A DNA stretch of 55,455 nt, taken from positions 1-55,455 of the forward strand of contig JANBQC010000128.1 in the NCBI GenBank assembly GCA_027576995.1. The letters are read 5' to 3'. The stretch is from Dimargaris cristalligena. Lineage: Eukaryota > Kickxellomycota > Dimargaritomycetes > Dimargaritales > Dimargaritaceae. Under the pieces are notes generated by a model that was not told the origin of the DNA, ran no database searches, and saw only the letters and a list, made by a program, of their open reading frames with translations. Positions within the stretch are counted from its first letter, which is position 1. Every line of letters begins with the position of its first letter. The position numbers and the translations under genes are program-made. Positions 53,332 to 55,455 of this stretch are shown piece after piece.

Positions 53332-55455
53332 ATGTCCCTGGTTGCGCTGAACGGTAAGTACTCCTAGCTATACAGTATATCTTCAAGCAGAGTCCCTTCT
53401 CCACCCGCATTGCTCTTTCCAAGAGACATATAGCCCACCCACCGGCTCTGCCTGAAGCTGATTGACCCCCCAGGGTCAAAGAAAAGGGCTTACACTAGAA
53501 ACGATATATAATGGACCTATTCGACCTATCAATGATCCTTCGTATGGGCGGTATCAGCCCATACTTATTATGATCCTAGTATTTACCCTGTGGCCAAACT
53601 GGGCCGCCACTGCCCATCGGCCATTATACTTGTTTGTCTGCTATATTCCCATCTATTTAACCACCCCGCCTCTATAACCCCACGCCTTCCATACGCGATA
53701 CCTCCATACAATAGACTCCCCTCAAAATGTGCTGGTTCTCGGCAGTGGTGGCCGCGAACACGCCATTGTGTGGAAATTAGCCCAGTCCCCCAAGGTGGGT
53801 CACATCTTCGTCGCCCCGGGTAACGGTGGCACCGCCAGTTTCTCTCCCAAGGTGTCCAACATCGCCGTTGACGGTCCCGGATTTACGGGCCTGGTCAAGT
53901 TCGCTCTGGCCAATGCCGTTAACCTGGTGATCCCCGGTCCTGAGCAGCCGCTGGTGGATGGTGCTACCGATATTTTCCGCCGGGCGGGTATCCCCTGCTT
54001 CGGCCCCTCTGCGCGGGCGGCCCAGATGGAGGGCTCCAAGGCCTTCAGCAAGGATTTCATGGCCCGCCACGCCATCCCCACCGCCCAATACCGCAACTTC
54101 ACCGACTACGAAGAGGCCCGCGCTTATTTACAGTCCATCGATCATGACGTGGTCATCAAGGCCTCGGGTCTGGCCGCCGGTAAGGGCGTTTTGATCCCGA
54201 CATCTAAAGAAGAGGCCCTCCAAGCCCTAGCCACTGTCATGGTGGACAAGGAGTTTGGTGATGCTGGTAGCGAAGTGGTAATTGAAGAATTTTTAACTGG
54301 CCAAGAAATTAGCATCCTCGCCTTCGCGGACGGCTACACGATCTATCAATGCCCGCCTGCCCAGGACCACAAGCGCGCTTATGACGGCGACGAAGGTCCC
54401 AATACGGGAGGCATGGGCTGCTATGCCCCGGCACCCGTTGCCTCGCCCGAACTCCTGGCTCAGGTCCAGCGCACTATTCTGCAACCCACCATCGATGGCC
54501 TACGTCGGGATGGTATTCCATTCGTAGGTATGCTCTTCACCGGTCTGATGCTCACGCCGGACGGTCCCAAAGTCCTAGAATACAACGTTCGTTTCGGAGA
54601 CCCCGAAACCGAAGTCGTACTGCCCTTGATGGACTCTTCCTGTGACTTGTACGAAGTCATGCTGGCTTGCGTCGAAGGCCGCCTAGACTCCGTTCCCCTA
54701 ACCTTCAGCCCTGGATACGCTGCCACTGTGGTTATGGCGTCGGCCGGCTACCCAGGACCCTACCCCAAGGGTAAGGTCATTTCCTTCACCCCGCCTGCCG
54801 AGGATACCATGGTGTTCCATGCCGGAACTATCGCTACCGCCGACGATACCATTGTGACCTCGGGTGGTCGGGTGCTTACCGTCACCGGAACTGGCCCTAC
54901 CCTCCCCGAGGCCCTCGGACTGGCCTACGCTGGTGTGCATACGGTCGAATTCGAGGGCGCCTTCTACCGGAAAGACATTGGCCACCGTGCCCTGACTTTC
55001 CTGAAAGAAGCGGCTGAGAACCCCATCAAGGGACTCACGTACGCTGCCGCTGGTGTCAGCATCAACGCCGGAAATGATTTGGTCGATAAGATCAAGGCTG
55101 TTGTGAAGAGTACCCGTCGCCCGGGAACCGATTCCGAGATTGGAGGCTTCGGTGGCGTCTTTGACCTCAAAGCCACCGGCTACAAGGATCCCGTGCTCGT
55201 GTCCGCCACTGATGGTGTGGGAACGAAGCTCAAGCTGGCCCACGCCCTGGGTATCCATAACACCGTTGGTATCGACCTCGTGGCCATGCAGGTCAACGAT
55301 GTGGTGGTCCAGGGTGCTGAACCCCTCTTCTTCCTGGACTATTATGCTTGCGGCCACTTGGACGTCGATGCTGCCCACCAGTTCATCGCGGGGGTGGCCC
55401 GTGGATGTCAAGAAGCCGGCTGCGCTCTTATTGGCGGGGAAACCGCCGAAATGCC
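53332..55455 (+). CDS. ADE5,7: Bifunctional GAR synthetase / AIR synthetase (partial)
   Basis: The protein carries out two steps of de novo purine synthesis: phosphoribosylamine-glycine ligase and phosphoribosylformylglycinamidine cyclo-ligase. Exon 1 is 53332-53353 (donor GTAAGT) and exon 2 starts at 53715 (acceptor ACAATAG), in phase. It runs off the window end at about residue 587 of an expected roughly 790. The GARS part begins [13 protein letters not shown] and has [21 protein letters not shown] (ATP-grasp), [19 protein letters not shown] and [12 protein letters not shown]. The AIRS part begins near [20 protein letters not shown] and has [20 protein letters not shown] and [12 protein letters not shown]. 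The window cuts it in GGETAEMP. The 361-bp intron lies right after the seventh codon. Confidence 0.95.

Noticed and set aside
54698..55411. 237-codon minus frame
   Set aside because: It is the antisense shadow of ADE5,7, which shows all family motifs on the plus strand.

Overview
The window is nuclear DNA of a fungus. Evidence: short spliceosomal introns (GTAAGT/GTATGT-type donors, mostly about 40-600 bp), an intronless eukaryotic tRNA-Val, and a gene set that includes ERG20, LCB1, YHM2, FLX1, URA3, ADE5,7, RNA polymerase III subunits and NUP53. A BRCA2 homologue and an AMFR/gp78-type ubiquitin ligase, both absent from Saccharomyces, together with lineage-only proteins, point to an early-diverging fungus (for example Zoopagomycota/Kickxellomycotina) or another non-ascomycete. 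That placement is inference. No virus, transposon, CRISPR array or bacterial-type island was seen.

Layout. At the left end are tRNA-Val(AAC) (2-75) and mitochondrial ribosomal protein uS13m (+). A long run of minus-strand genes follows: farnesyl diphosphate synthase, serine palmitoyltransferase subunit 1, a choline/ethanolamine phosphotransferase and a 1453-residue ABCC transporter, nearly all single-exon. A gene-poor stretch of about 4.3 kb (13.9-18.2 kb) precedes a BRCA2 homologue (18.2-22.9 kb, minus). BRCA2 is divergent from a seven-exon AMFR/gp78-like RING E3 (plus). Then, on the minus strand, come TRAPP subunit BET5, Pol III subunit RPC31, a possible small gene, mitochondrial carrier YHM2, Pol III subunit RPC37, URA3, an F-box/LRR-like protein, an orphan three-exon gene and SAR1. 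The right part holds an acidic/basic nuclear-type protein (+), a secreted orphan protein (-), ribosomal protein eS27 (-), mitochondrial FAD/folate carrier FLX1 (+), nucleoporin NUP53 (-) and the first three quarters of ADE5,7 (+), which is cut by the window edge.

The genes are mostly independent housekeeping functions: isoprenoid, sphingolipid and phospholipid synthesis; secretory traffic (TRAPP, SAR1, ER-associated degradation E3); transcription by Pol III; translation; mitochondrial transport; nucleotide synthesis. They are not an operon or biosynthetic cluster. Splice models were worked out by hand and checked for phase. The last exons of BRCA2 and RPC31 are uncertain. The most interesting locus is BRCA2: two adjacent long ORFs join in phase across one intron into a protein with an N-terminal BRC-like repeat, helical, OB1, Tower-like, OB2 and OB3 regions, plus an unexplained C-terminal extension of about 290 residues.
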